A stretch of 64,000 nt of DNA, from NCBI GenBank assembly GCA_022606425.2, contig JAHDVF020001037.1, positions 62,001-126,000 on the forward strand, written 5' to 3'. How positions within the stretch are numbered: the stretch's first letter is position 1; each line of letters starts with the position of its first letter. Source of the DNA: Lepidostoma basale (Eukaryota > Arthropoda > Insecta > Trichoptera > Lepidostomatidae). Positions 20,276 through 31,360 of the stretch are shown here, piece after piece. The notes beneath the pieces were generated by a model, which was given only the letters and a program-made list of their open reading frames with translations, did not search any database and had not been told where the DNA came from. The position numbers and the translations under genes were made by a program.

Positions 20276-21075
20276 TGATATGTCTTTATAATATAAGACG
20301 TAAAATTCACATTTACTTGCACAAGAATATGCATTATTTTTCTTCTATTGACACATTTATCCTTGCTAGAGCATTATTGATAATACCTTATCAAGGCAAA
20401 AGATGTTGCTCTCTTAATATATTATACAAGAAAACTCGTAGAAATGTACATGTTTTACACTACAACAAATTGCTTCTTTATTCGGGGAGCAACCAGATGA
20501 ACATTTTTTATATCAAATAGGCACACTTGGAAACATGTATTATTTTGTAGATTCGTTTATCTAAAAAAAATTAAGCGAAACGTTAAAACAAACATTATTT
20601 ATTAGGTATACGACCGAGCTTTTACTAACAATATATTGTGTAATGTGAACTAATATAATACCCAAAGATACCTATATATTTTTTTCATTTACTTTACAAT
20701 TATCTTCTGCGAGAAATTTCAAACACCAACATTAATTAGAATTTTTTCTTCATGGTTACAATCCTGCAGATTGGTTTGCAACAAGCTTCACTGTTTTCCT
20801 CCACCCAGTTCACTCTAATTAATCACTCTTTAACAGAATAATATTAATTATTTGTAATAATATTAAAAAGTATGCATATTCAAAAGTGTTATGAAATAAA
20901 TAGGAAGTAATGAAATGGAAACGAAATTTATATAAATAGTATATTACGTAAACTGATGACAAAACATACTTTAGCCTACCCCTTCACTCAGCCGAGGACT
21001 TGCTCATTTTCCTACTGTTCCTCTCACAAAGGCAAATATCTTTTCTAAAATTTTAATTTTCACAACTTCCATTAT
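20276..21075. other. AT-rich intergenic DNA
   Basis: No gene. Positions 20690-20730 (TTTACAATTATCTTCTGCGA) echo flanks of H4 repeats. Nothing else is recognised. Confidence 0.35.
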
Positions 21076-21425
21076 TTCAAGTTGAGGAGAAATTCATTCT
21101 TCGCGTTTGAGCTACGCTCCTGCTCGCCTTTCAGACCCGCAGAATGGCTGGGGTATACATTAAAGGCTCTTTTCAAAGAATTTTGTATAAAATATAATAT
21201 TCCCCATTCTTCGGGCCATAGCCCATTGATGTGGAAGAAAGAGGAATGCTTGGAGCCAAGAAGCGAACGCTATTCAAGCCATTTCGACTCCATTCTGTTG
21301 ACTCCATAAAAGTGGTATTGTTGCCATCTAGCGGAGACCGAAATAAGCAATAGTCATTGTGTAGGGATTGCGCGCCGCGCTGTGGATTGTGGGTCTCCCC
21401 TTAGAATCGTGTTGGAAAATCCACA
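21076..21425. promoter_or_regulatory. Candidate regulatory island
   Basis: GC-raised, single-copy sequence with words such as GTTGACTCCATAAAAGTGG, AGTCATTGTG and TTGCGCGCCGCGC. The 75-residue plus-strand frame at 21082 ends here without a known domain. Function is inferred from composition only. Confidence 0.25.
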
Positions 21426-22160
21426 ACCAAACAACAAAATATTATATTCTTATTCAACGAACTCGGCGAAAATTCTAGCCGTTAACAGTATTAATTTTCT
21501 ACCAAGAAATGTTAGAACGAATAACCCACATAATTGATTTATCTCTATCACTGATCAAACTATGCGCATGTTTGTTTCTACTACTACGTGCGTATTATTA
21601 AAAAAAAACTTTATGTTATCAAAGTAATTTGTTTCACACAATATAATTAAGAATACTGAGAAGATCTAGTGAATAAAGAGAGATGAGCAGGGATAAGAGC
21701 CAATGGTAGAGGACTATTGTAGAGAAGCCTAAACCACACTAGAATGTAGCCGCGAGCAGAAGAAAACATATTGTATTTAATGAATTTGCAAATCGAATAC
21801 TTTTTATTTATTTATTTTTATTTTTATATTTTTTATTTAGACATACAATAGTAAAACTGTATTTCCATGAGTATAATACTCATTATGGGACAAAATGACA
21901 AATAACATATTTAATAATTACAAACAGATACAAAACAAATATAATACTTTCAGGAAATGTCGAAACACAGACATAGAAATTAAAACATCTTACAAAGTTT
22001 ACAGAAATACAGAATCATTTAGGAAATATCAGATAAACTTAATAGATAGAAACTTAAACATCTTAGACATATTATGGAATTACTTATTTGTGATTTATTC
22101 GATAAAATTTTATTATTCAGAATATTTTTTGCATTAAATATTTAACAGAGTATTAAAAAT
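21426..22160. other. AT-rich intergenic DNA
   Basis: Contains a T-rich run near 21800-21840 (TTTATTTATTTATTTTTATT). The 80-residue frame at 21895 is low-complexity and has no domain. Confidence 0.35.
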
Positions 22161-22164
22161 CAGC

Positions 22165-22435
22165 GTCACCGATATAAGAATACGTATTGCAAAAGCAAAA
22201 ATAAATTGGCAATGGGCTGGACTTGTATACCGACTGACCGAATGATGGAAGGTGGAGACACAGGGTTACTGAATGGAAGTCAAGGTTGCGCCGAAGAAGT
22301 GTCGGGAGACAGCCTACCAGGTGGAGTGACGATATTATGCGGACGACGGGAAGGGCTTGGAGAACACCGGCGAGAAACCGAGAGGGATGGCATGGGGGTG
22401 GAGAGGTTTACGTCGAGCAGTGGATGAAAACAGGC
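22165..22435 (+). pseudogene. Non-LTR retrotransposon C-terminal fragment (RT-D-like)
   Basis: Plus-strand text NWQWAGLVYRLTE is followed, in another frame, by VGRQPTRWSDDIMRTTGRAW, then RTPARNREGWHGGGEVYVEQ and W. RWxDDIxxxxGxxWxxxAxxRxxWxxxEExYVxQW is the usual C-terminal end of RT-D-type proteins, as at 33930-34200. Frame breaks lie between the two pieces. Confidence 0.6.
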
Positions 22436-23035
22436 TGACGAAACAAAAACATACAATCGAAAATCATTTTCTTCGTATAAGATCATTAGAGAATAAAAAA
22501 TATATAACTTTCTATGTTATTTTCATTCGTTATGAAAAAGCGTATCGAAATACTGCAATTACATATGGATATTACATACGCTATAACTACAAGAATCGAA
22601 TGATGATAAAAAAAGTTAAAGGGTTCCGAAGTCAATACCTGGAGCGATGTAATTGAAAGAAAATGCGTTAGGGCATGCTGAAGTTACTGTGATATCGTTA
22701 TTCAGCAATGTGATACCGGGAAAATAAATCATCCAATTTATACGTATCAAAGAGATCGATAGAAACTGTATTTTTACTACTTGGAAATCAGATCATTATG
22801 CATGAAATGAAATACAAGAATTTTCAGATATTTCACTCATCTTGTGTGTGACATTTCAAAATTATAAATAAAAAAATTAAATAAACACTTTGTATTTAAC
22901 CATGAAATGTTAATAATAGCTGACTAGTTTCGCTTGTAATCAAGCTTTAACGGGGTATTATAAAAACTTTTTAAACATCTTATCATGGTTGAATACAATG
23001 AATTTCTCTAATCTTTATAATTATAAATATATATT
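22436..23035. other. AT-rich intergenic DNA
   Basis: No supported feature; short plus-strand frames continue from the retroelement scrap without domains. Confidence 0.35.
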
Positions 23036-23039
23036 TATA

Positions 23040-23245
23040 ATTAAAACACTGTTTATTCCACTTGTAAGTTTATTTTTCTAGACATATTTCGATCTTCATC
23101 ATCGGTAGAACTATGTAAACCATATAAGTTTATATCGTTCTCCCGGTGATAAAGGCGAGATAGATGAGAGTGCCTTCGAAACATGTCGAGAAAAATAATC
23201 TCAAAAGTGGAAAAAACAATGTTTTAATTCATAAAAATTCGTCAT
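23040..23245. repeat. Foldback repeat, hammerhead family H3, divergent pair
   Basis: Outer arms pair: AAAACACTGTTTATTCCACT at the left, and AGTGGAAAAAACAATGTTTT at the right. Each arm carries a decayed hammerhead-like motif pointing outward. On the minus strand (23076-23110) TTCTA and TAGAA pair around CCGATGA, GAAAT and GTC, but stem II has collapsed. On the plus strand (23138-23192) TTCTC pairs with GAGAA around CCGGTGA, a stem of AAGGC with GCCTT, GAAAC and GTC. Confidence 0.7.
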
Positions 23246-23575
23246 TATGGAATCCCACAGTGTTAACGCCTTAAGTTTATCTTAAAAATAGAAATATATA
23301 AAAAATGGATTGCTTTATTTTATTACTATTAGGTTTACATAAATAACCTACCTAAATTTTCGGAATTTACTAAGTAAGCACATAATATTTTTGATATTAT
23401 TTTAGTTATATTTTATTTGGCAAAATGCCGACCACACAGAATGTATATTATTAGTTCAATAGCGTTCGAATAATGTGTTTATATTTGTGTTCCATACAGA
23501 ACAGCCAATGATAATAGTCATAATGGCTATTGAGCACTAAAAAGTAAAAGCTTTACTCGAGTAACGTGCACTAAA
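23246..23575. other. AT-rich spacer
   Basis: Nothing recognised. It shares TATGGAATCCCACAGTGTTAA near 23250 with flanks of H2 repeats (36710, 49635). Confidence 0.35.
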
Positions 23576-23579
23576 AAGC

Positions 23580-23800
23580 CACATAAAACACTGTTATAAA
23601 GATGGCGACGTTTTTATGACATTTGGTAAAAGACTGCCGGAATTTCCACATTGTCCATTTCCATTTTCCACCCCTTTGTCAACGCACATTGTGCTGGACA
23701 CTTGCCGCGGACAGGCGGGATGCTCAATTCACTATGACTGATGCAGCTAGATCACTTAGGGTAACTTCCTCTCGCTGAACAAACCGGAAACCATTTCTCA
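23580..23800. promoter_or_regulatory. Candidate regulatory island with Sox-type sites
   Basis: Single-copy GC-raised DNA with CACATTGTCC and GCACATTGTGCTGG about 38 bp apart (CATTGT at 23649 and 23687), plus CCTTTGTC and GAACAAACC. CATTGT and TTTGT are cores for Sox HMG domains. A Sox gene lies 27 kb downstream. Any regulatory link is inference. Confidence 0.3.
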
Positions 23801-23954
23801 AATAAATAAGTGGACTAGAGTAACTAATATATCCAGCAAAATAAAGGGAGATTTTCACACGAATTTCCAATTAGTCAACATATAAAATTGTATACCATTA
23901 TTTCATTACATTAAACATTTTTTGATAATCGTAAGTAATAGCATTATTCTTCTT

Positions 23955-24200
23955 TCGGTGCCGTGTCAGGTCCCCCCAACGTTGGCTATCACTACAGCAA
24001 AGGCATCTCTATCCTGCGCCACTTGATAGAGGTTATGAACTCTTGTTATTACTGACCACTCTTTGATGTTCTGCAGCCAGGACAGCTGCCTTCTTCCAAC
24101 TCCCCGGCATTCCTCTACTTTAGCCATTAATATCAGTCGAAAGAGGTGGTATTTTTCTCCCCTTAGCATAAGTAATACCTTAATGAATTTCATAATACCT
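23955..24200 (-). pseudogene. RT-E non-LTR retrotransposon C-terminal scrap
   Basis: The minus strand reads MLRGEKYHLFRLILMAKVEE, then CRGVGRRQLSWLQNIKEW and AQDRDAFAVVIANVGGT. This is the terminal block (RGxGRRxxSWLxNxxxW, then DRxxxxxxxANxxG) of RTE-like or CR1-like proteins. The same block ends the fragment at the right edge of the window (63501 onward). A terminal TGTCAG-type tail is not preserved. Confidence 0.65.
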
Positions 24201-24234
24201 ACAGATTTGAATTTTTTATGTTTTTTCTGTGTTT

Positions 24235-24425
24235 AAATGTGGCCTGGGTCCTTCTTGTTTTATTTGTTTATCACAAAACCACAGTAACGTAAGTCCCCCA
24301 TGGACGAGGGACGGGTCTAGGGATTGATGGAGCGAAGCTGACGAAAGGCGACGTCCGCCTATAACAGCTTCGGAAAAGCGGTGCGACTCCTCTAAGTCCT
24401 TATGACTTTTTTTGTTTTTTTTAAA
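24235..24425 (+). repeat. GC-rich dispersed repeat, copy 1 of 2
   Basis: GGACGAGGGACGGGTCTAGG, AGCGAAGCTGACGAAAGGCG and CTATAACAGCTTCGG recur in reverse complement at 35319-35490. Both copies have ACGTAAGTCC next to an AAAACC-type border. No open frame or tRNA-like head is seen. Confidence 0.75.
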
Positions 24426-24930
24426 TACCTACAGAATATTTACGAAACAAATCGTCATTTGTTATATACCTTTTTTCTCACATTGATCTTCCTCGCCAGT
24501 TTCAATCCAATGGATTGATTTGCAGCAATTGTAACATTTTTACAGGTTTATGGGTTACTACTTGGGCCTTTAATGTGGTAGTTTCACGTTGCTCTCAATA
24601 TTTCTGTTATTATCTTTACAATGTACAACATTTTAGATATTGATTCTCATAACATATGAAATCACAATCGTGAAAAATGTCTATGTCAGAAGCGATGCAG
24701 TTTATGAGTTTTATTGACTTACACATTTGCATAGCCTTAGGTATATTCATTCTACAGAGTGGCAGGTGAAATAAACCTCAGCACGCTATATGATCTTGGA
24801 TCATTCCGCTATCGTTTTGCAATAATTTCATGTTATTATATAAGTTTATTTAATTCAACATGTGTCGAATGTATTAAACCTGTAACTTATTGATGGTTGT
24901 GGTTTTAATTTGGTAAAACTTAATTTTAAT
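24426..24930. other. AT-rich spacer with an RT-B scrap
   Basis: 24775-24830 (CTATATGATCTTGGATCATT, CCGCTATCG) resembles the antisense RT-B end near 20050 and 4230. The rest shows nothing. Confidence 0.35.
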
Positions 24931-24934
24931 CTTC

Positions 24935-25075
24935 TTCTTCTTCTTTTTGTCCTGTCATACCTCCGTGGTTCATAGGGCCTAAAGGAATCTTCTCCACTTT
25001 GTTGCCTGGAGAGTTGGGCCCAATCAACCCATTAACTAATACACTGGTAGCCCAAGTAGGAGAAGAAAACTTCAT
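24935..25075 (-). repeat. Antisense retroelement 3' scrap
   Basis: Begins with CTTCTTCTTCTTCTTTTTGT, the antisense of the AAGAAGAAG tails that end several RT-C and RT-D copies. The following 100 bp are GC-raised and match no other copy in the window. Confidence 0.35.
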
Positions 25076-25400
25076 TTTAATATGTATTAAAATAACGCGA
25101 TTGCTTTTGATTGAGAATGCCCTCGCAAGGCAAAACTAATTTGTAACTATTGTTTACATAGCATTTATTATTTATATTTAAAAAAAATCAATGTCATTTT
25201 TTTTATATGAATATTTCAAAAATTCTATAAGATTTTGAATTTAAAAATGAAAAGGCTTTTAAAATCTTTACATTTTTAATACATGTATATTATTTATTTA
25301 TAATTTTATAATTTTTTGTAATTTTAATTATATTATTATTATGTCTGTATTTTGAAAAAAAATTCTTAGGTTCTTGGTAAATGTTGAGTTTATGATTGAT
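25076..25400. other. AT-rich spacer
   Basis: Very AT-rich with A- and T-runs. No feature. Confidence 0.4.
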
Positions 25401-25405
25401 GTAGC

Positions 25406-25935
25406 ATGATTTTTGTATTTCGTCGTAATTTTTTATCAAACGAAGTACGAGAACAAGTCAGTAAAGCCTCTGCCGTGTCAGGGTGTCTGAAGAATCTGGC
25501 CTGGAAGAAGAAGAAAAGAAAAGACAGTAAGATCAGAATTTATAAAAACATGCGTGCGACCTATCATGGCGTACGCTGTAGAGACGTGGGCCGACACTGT
25601 GCAAACCAAGGGACTACTAAGAACATCAGAGATGAGGGCCTAAGATCAATTACTGAAAAAACTCTCCGAGATCGTGTCCGCAACGTAGACATAAGAAAAA
25701 ATTGCGTAAAAGAGGATATCGTTCAGTGGAGTAGATCCAGAAAAAGATACTGGAGGGACCATGTCGCCCGAATGGATGGTGACAGACTTGCATATACAGC
25801 TGCTTATGAAATCCCCTCCGGACACCGCCCACGTGTAAAACCGCCTAAGAGATTGAAGGACAGCTGGACCTCATCATCCGACGAGACATGATTTCTGTGT
25901 CACAGATCGTCAGATATATTAAAAGAAGAAGAAGA
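25406..25935 (+). pseudogene. RT-C non-LTR retrotransposon C-terminal fragment, frame mostly open
   Basis: The plus strand reads REQVSKASAVSGCLKNLAWK, then SKIRIYKNMRATYHGVRCRD, then ITEKTLRDRVRNVDIRKNCV, SRSRKRYWRDHVARMDGDRL and KPPKRLKDSWTSSSDET before TGA at 25889-25891. It ends with an AAGAAGAAGAAG tail near 25922-25935. The order matches the copy at 18960-19620. A local frame change near RATYHGVR is likely, because the family has RPILTYxxET there. No polymerase core. Confidence 0.75.
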
Positions 25936-27235
25936 AACAAAGTTTCATATTATGAGCGCATAAAGAAGGCTAAATATGTCATATACGAGTAGAATATTGT
26001 TACATAACCTTTTTTTGTAAATAACGTTTTTATTATATTTATATGAAATTTATTCTTAAAATATGTAAATAGCTTATATTTGTCAATATTTTATTGATCG
26101 TATATATTTTTGCCTAATTTATCGATTTAAAATATGTATTTTTATTATCGAACATAATTTATGATAAAAATTAACCTGTTAAAATATATGTTTTATGGTA
26201 TTAAGTTGACAAGAAACTCACACATTAAATCATCCCGAAAGATCAACAAAATCCAGCAACTGCAATAAACAGCATTAATGAAATATTTCTCAGATAAATG
26301 GGGAATATTAGTAAGAGTCCGCTTAATGCCGACACGGTGTCTGGACCCGCTTCAGCCATTGAGAGAAGTTTGATAAATAGACAATTTGTGTCGCGGAGCG
26401 TGTCAGTAAATAGAACCATTTGTTTAGTCAGTTATAGTTTTATTATCCCGATTCATATATTTTATCCATTGTTGGCGGGTAAGTAATATTATATTTGACC
26501 TCCTTAAAAGGGTAGCGAATGGGGTGGAAGCGCCGACACAGTGGCGTCCGGCGAGAGAAAAGCTGGTTTATTTATACTTATATCACATATAGTTTTTTTA
26601 CTCTATTGTTTTCAAAATGCTATGATCCTTGTGGGTGATTATCTCAAGAATATTACTAGTTATTTTGTGTTTAATTTCAAATCCACAGAGCTAACTCAGT
26701 CAAGTTCTAGGGTCCATGGGGTATCTACAATATATATGAACATATCAATGTTTTATCTCTCCACAATACCAAATTCTCATTATTAAATAAATAATAATTT
26801 AATTGAAAAGAACCCAATTGGGTTATAAGGTAAATATATATATATAAGAAAATAATCTAATTATTTTGTTTTTACTTGAATGAAAGCTTAAGTTGTGTTA
26901 TATTATTTTATTATTATACAACAAAATAAATTAAATAAATAAACACTACAATCACGATTTATTAGATTATTTCGATTATACTCGTAAATTTTTTTTTTTT
27001 CTTGAAAATCTTGCGTTATTTTATATAAACACACAATAATGCATTTACAAATTCGATGCATGAATTATTAGGTTTATGAAATATGCGCGTTCAATGAGGG
27101 TAACATATCTGAGCAATACCTTTGTTAAGTAAGAAAAAATGCAATAAATAATATTTTGTTTAAATGCCCCTTTATTTATCATTGGAACAATTTATAAGAT
27201 TTTTTATCTTTTGACCAGCAAAGATACTTAACACT
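25936..27235. other. AT-rich DNA with a GC-raised island at 26290-26560
   Basis: The island contains GGGGTGGAAGCGCCGACACAG and GACACGGTGTC, is single-copy and lies far from any exon. The frames at 26298 and 26541 have no domain. The remainder is AT-rich with no supported feature. Confidence 0.3.
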
Positions 27236-27239
27236 TAAT

Positions 27240-27375
27240 TAAACACTTTTTGTACTTAGTATACAATCACTTTCATTGTGAGGATGAATACCTACCGGTT
27301 TCGCTCTATGCGAGCTTCTTCGGGGCTTTACACATACGTGTTTAATTTAATTAAGTGTTAAATATGTCCAACCAA
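27240..27375 (-). repeat. Hammerhead family H6 repeat, single arm
   Basis: On the minus strand: CCGAAGA (27323-27317), extra A, GCTC and GAGC as stem II, GAAAC (27302-27298), loop CG, then GTA as the NUH site. This equals the 6631 motif except that the core T at position 4 is C, which should abolish or weaken cleavage. The flanks AAACACTTTTTGTAC and AATTAAGTGTTAAA are partly complementary. Confidence 0.55.
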
Positions 27376-27454
27376 CAAGTAATGGCTTCTTATCAAAGCA
27401 AAGTAAAGATACTGATTAAAAACTTATTTCATAAAAAATATGTGCTCAGATGGT

Positions 27455-27645
27455 CACCTAGAATCCTAAAGTGGAGAACTCGGAACAACTGGAGATGATA
27501 GGAAGACCACAAAAAGGTAGATGGATGATATTATCCAACTTGCGGATCGTAGGTGACCACAGATATCCCAAGACAGAAAATGTTGGAAAAGTTTAGATGA
27601 GGCCTATATCCAGTTGTGGAGTAAAGTAAAAAGAAGAACATACCT
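27455..27645 (+). repeat. Retroelement C-terminal scrap
   Basis: GGAAGACCACAAAAAGGTAG and GATGATATTATCC, then ATCCCAAGACAGAAAATG, correspond to the GRPxxRWxDDI and AQDRxxW blocks of RT-D-like proteins. Stops and shifts break it. Confidence 0.4.
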
Positions 27646-27769
27646 ATATCGATTGTTCTATAAATACACAAACATACAGTTATATAAAGGCATAGACAGT
27701 TACAAACCACTTACCCAAACTGAGCTCTATGCTATATATGTAAAGTTAAAGGTATCGAGGCGCTACTGG

Positions 27770-28135
27770 AAAAATATCGATAAAGAAATTTCGCGCCGCG
27801 ACGCAGTGGAGGGCGCAGGCGGCGGCCGCGGGAGCTAATGCGACTCTCCGCGTGTATTAACATAACGTCCTCGCAGTTATTTTTGTCCAAATATTGTTAC
27901 TAGCGATGCTTTATTGGCAGACATAATACGCCATTTCGGATATTGGCTGAATTAATTGTGTTATGTATCATTAGTACCGGGAGAGCCCGCGAGGGCGGCG
28001 CGTAATGGCGCGAAACGGAGGAAGCCATTTTGTGATGGCTGATGGCTCGCGACTGGCGGGAGGAATTTCAATGGATTTATAGCATTTTGTCAATATTGTT
28101 TCCCCGGTCGTCTTTTTTGTGCGATAATAAATCAT
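27770..28135. promoter_or_regulatory. Candidate regulatory island, GC-rich
   Basis: This is the most striking of the single-copy islands. It is flanked by AT-rich DNA and contains GCGCAGGCGGCGGCCGCGGG, GGCGGCGCGTAATGGCGCG, TTATTGGCAGACATAATACG, and CAATATTG twice-like words (AATATTGTTAC, GTCAATATTGTTTCC). ATTGTT is a Sox core. There is no open frame or repeat copy. It could equally be an unrecognised 5' exon/CpG-like promoter of an unseen transcript. Confidence 0.3.
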
Positions 28136-28900
28136 TTTATCTTTTTGTTCGTATATTGTTGACGAGGCATGCTTTTTTATTCTTATTTATAGTGGCACTA
28201 CAGTGTAAATAAAAAAACTTAAAACCCAAATAATTTCAATACATGTTTTGCTCACTATTAATATAATTAACCTAGTTTCAACCCTTGAAATATACACGGA
28301 TGTAAAGAACTTTAAAAACTTAGTTCACTGTATAATAATAGTAATAAATTTTAACTTCTAATGCAATTTTGTTTCACACGTTAAAAATTTCACAATTAAC
28401 AAATCCTTTTGATTTTTACACCACTGTAATACAACAAAAATCAGAACCAAATTAAAAATAATCCGGATACGTTCTCGGGCATTAGCATCGCTTGCATTTC
28501 AAATTACTTAAGGAGAATTTTTTATGTATTCCTCTATGGCTCTCTTGTATTCAAAATATTCTCATGCTCTTTCTTGACGACATCCTAGGTTTTGCTTATT
28601 TATATTATGATTTATACAATCTGTAGATTACCTTGTATTTTCAAATAAATTTTCAAATAATATGCATTCTCGTTTTAATCAAATACATATAGAGACATTA
28701 TTATGAAATACGTATAGGGACATATGCTATGCATTTTGCCTAGAATAACACCTTACAAGTTAATACATTTTAACTTAGCTACAAAATTTTGCAATTATCA
28801 AACACTGCATTTACAGATTTAATAAGATTTAAAAAAATATATATTTGGAATTTCATGGTAGAAGTTTATTGGAAATAAACTTTTTTGTAATTAAAAAAAA
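28136..28900. other. AT-rich intergenic DNA
   Basis: No supported feature. Confidence 0.4.
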
Positions 28901-28904
28901 TGAA

Positions 28905-29100
28905 TAGGTATATCCGTTTTTTATGAATTATAATACTGCTTTTCCATTTTTGAGTTTAGTTTTCTAGACATGTTTCGAGAGCTCACAACTTCATCGTCGG
29001 GGGAAGGATTTTATCAATAAAAAATGTCTATTTAGTTAAAATCCATTATGTCTCCTACCAGTTTCGACAGCTCTAGTGGATTTTAACTAAATATACTTGT
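28905..29100. repeat. Hammerhead family H3 repeat, decayed
   Basis: On the minus strand CCGACGA is followed by a weak stem, GAAAC, loop AT, GTC and TAGAA (28996 down to 28967). Stem I is largely lost. A second inverted pair lies next to it: TTTAGTTAAAATCCA at about 29030-29046 and TGGATTTTAACTAAA at about 29078-29093, around CAGTTTCGACAGCT. Confidence 0.5.
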
Positions 29101-29114
29101 TAAAAAGATTTTTT

Positions 29115-29240
29115 ACAATATTTATTTGTTTATTTATTAAGGGTAACATACAGCGATATCAATAACATATATATAAAAGAAACATTTAGAATAATTAAAA
29201 TAAAGCCAATTACATGCTACCACAAAGATAACTTTAAAAA
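29115..29240 (-). repeat. RT-F (jockey-like) 3' end
   Basis: Antisense TTATTTATTAAGGGTAACAT, then CAGCGATATCAATA, then GCCAATTACATGCTACCACA is the same 3' UTR seen on the plus strand at 32678-32863 and 44370-44475. The (AAAT)n tail is at the lower coordinate. Confidence 0.75.
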
Positions 29241-30510
29241 AGTTTGTCGTTTCTAAAAATTCAATTAATCTCTCCCAGAAAAGTAAACGTAAAGTACTTA
29301 CTTACCCACTGTAAGTCACCGCCACCCTTAATTTGGTTGATTGGAGTACCTACAGAGGGAGTGATTCTATCTTCCTCCCTTCACGTTACCTTAACCCTTT
29401 AATGGCAATATTTAATTGTTACACTTTATAATGATACTAAAATAATAATTATTTCTTTCAGTAAGATATTTTTATGTTATTCCGTTTACTAAATAAAAGA
29501 TATGTCGATAATGAATAGTTCAAAAGCTGAAAAGAGGTATTTCTGTATATTTATTAACCCCTCTCTACCAGTGCTATATAAAACCAACATCGAGAATTAA
29601 AATCGCTGGTGTTAGAATTTTTTCGTCAATCTTCAATATGGCTAGAAAATAATACCTCATTATTATGAAGAAAAAATCTGGTTAAGTCCAAGGACAAGCA
29701 AAAAGGCGTTCTACCCCATAGATTACTACCCGATTTTTTGTTGTGAGAGGTATATTTTAGATATTATATAAAACCAAAATTGTTCAAACATATTTATATA
29801 TATTGTAAAAATAATTAATAAACATTTAATTATAATATAATGTATTTTATTTTATTCCACTTATGCTACTACATAGTTCCGACTCAAAATTCTGGGATCA
29901 AAAACCATATTAAATGCTGTGAATCGTTTGGAACAAGAGGGATAAGTGAAAAAAAATATTTAATTTAATAAATAATTTTACTACTACCTATAAATTTTAT
30001 CAAAAAGCATGATTATTTTAAAATAATTTTGCTTTAATTTAACAGAAACATAAGTATTTATAAAATCGCTTTGGGGTTGAAAGCGTTAACTAGGGGAGAT
30101 AATAATTGTTATTTGTATTTACCAGACACTCGACATACTGGGGGTTGAAATAAGAGTGGCGACATATTGTCCGCAAAAGACAACAGCTGGGAGGGTTTTG
30201 AATATTTAAAAAAAAAATCACCGTGAGTACAATTTTATTCACCGGAAAGTCAAACAGAAGACTCTGATTGATTTCAGCATATGTTTGGCTTCTAAGTTGA
30301 TTTATCAAGTAATTGTCTAATGTAAATATTGAAGTATGCTTTAGAAAGCTTTATACAAATGGATGGGCACCTGTCACCAAATATCTATTCGTTTTAGTGT
30401 ATTAAAATTCAAACAAATTTTACGTGATAAATGATTTTCTATTGATGATTTTTTTTTCTATTCAAAAATAAAATTACAGTACACAAAACCTAAAATTTGC
30501 GAAGTTGAAT
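29241..30510. other. AT-rich intergenic DNA
   Basis: Positions 29300-29400 are mildly GC-raised (CACCGCCACCCTTAATTTGG). The 72-residue minus-strand frame at 30308-30090 has no recognisable domain. No gene is supported. Confidence 0.35.
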
Positions 30511-30514
30511 ACAT

Positions 30515-30740
30515 ATTGCTAGATCAAGTCGCTGAAGAAGAAGGTACTGGAACGAGTATGTTTCCCGTATACAAGAAAATATGACCCCAAAGATAGCTCG
30601 AGAGAGTCTTCCGGAGGGTTCCCGAACACTTGGCCGACCTCTAAAAAGATGGCGAGATAGTTGGCAGTCCACTTCCCAGGAGGACGGAGATCCAACCAAT
30701 AAGACTTATAAGAAGAATAAGAAGAAGAAATAAAGTAAAA
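30515..30740 (+). pseudogene. RT-C C-terminal fragment
   Basis: The plus strand reads RRRRYWNEYVSRIQENMTPK then RTLGRPLKRWRDSWQSTSQE and a lysine-rich end with an AAGAAGAATAAGAAGAAG tail. It corresponds to the last 70 residues of the copy at 18960-19620. Confidence 0.65.
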
Positions 30741-30789
30741 GTTATGAAAAATTAATTACTTTAAAATCGAAATTAATAACAACTACCTC

Positions 30790-31115
30790 GACTACCTCAG
30801 GCGAACCTCTAGGTGTTTATAAATAGGTGCCTTCGATCAATATTCATGATCTATGGGCCCCAAACAGAGTCAAATACCGTTCTCCGGACCATGGCAGGTG
30901 AAAAGCCAATTAGAGAACAAGTCGCTAGACGCAAATAGCAGTGGATCGGTCACACTCTGAGACGGAACCCAGTCTGCATCGCTCAGGGCGCCTAGACTGG
31001 TCCTCTTGGGATGATGTTAGGTATCAGGCATGCGATAGAGTCGGATGGAGAAGGTTCCTTGAGGCCCTATGTGTGACAGGACAAAAAGAAAGAAAAGAAA
31101 AAAGACCTCATGATC
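30790..31115 (+). pseudogene. RT-G retrotransposon fragment
   Basis: Translation gives broken AGEKPIREQVARRK and QWIGHTLRRNPVCIA, then a C-terminal ARDRVGWRRFLEALC-like block and a purine-rich tail. The first half also occurs at 47936-48065. WIGHTLR is the counterpart of the WFGHMER motif in RT-A. Confidence 0.55.
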
Positions 31116-31360
31116 AAACTTCATTTTAAATATATATAATTTATAACTACTCGTAGTTGGAGATACTAAACATGGAGATATTACTCTGTGTCACCATTGT
31201 GATCAATAATTCTAAATCATCCAATTAATACGGCAATAAGTAAAAAGTTCATTGTTCATCTGGTAAGAGTATTGTTTATTGGATATTGAAATATTGATCA
31301 GTTGCATGCGATTTATTGAAAAAGTTTTATATTACTAGGTATATAATTATTTATATTGAT
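31116..31360. other. AT-rich spacer
   Basis: No feature. Confidence 0.35.
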
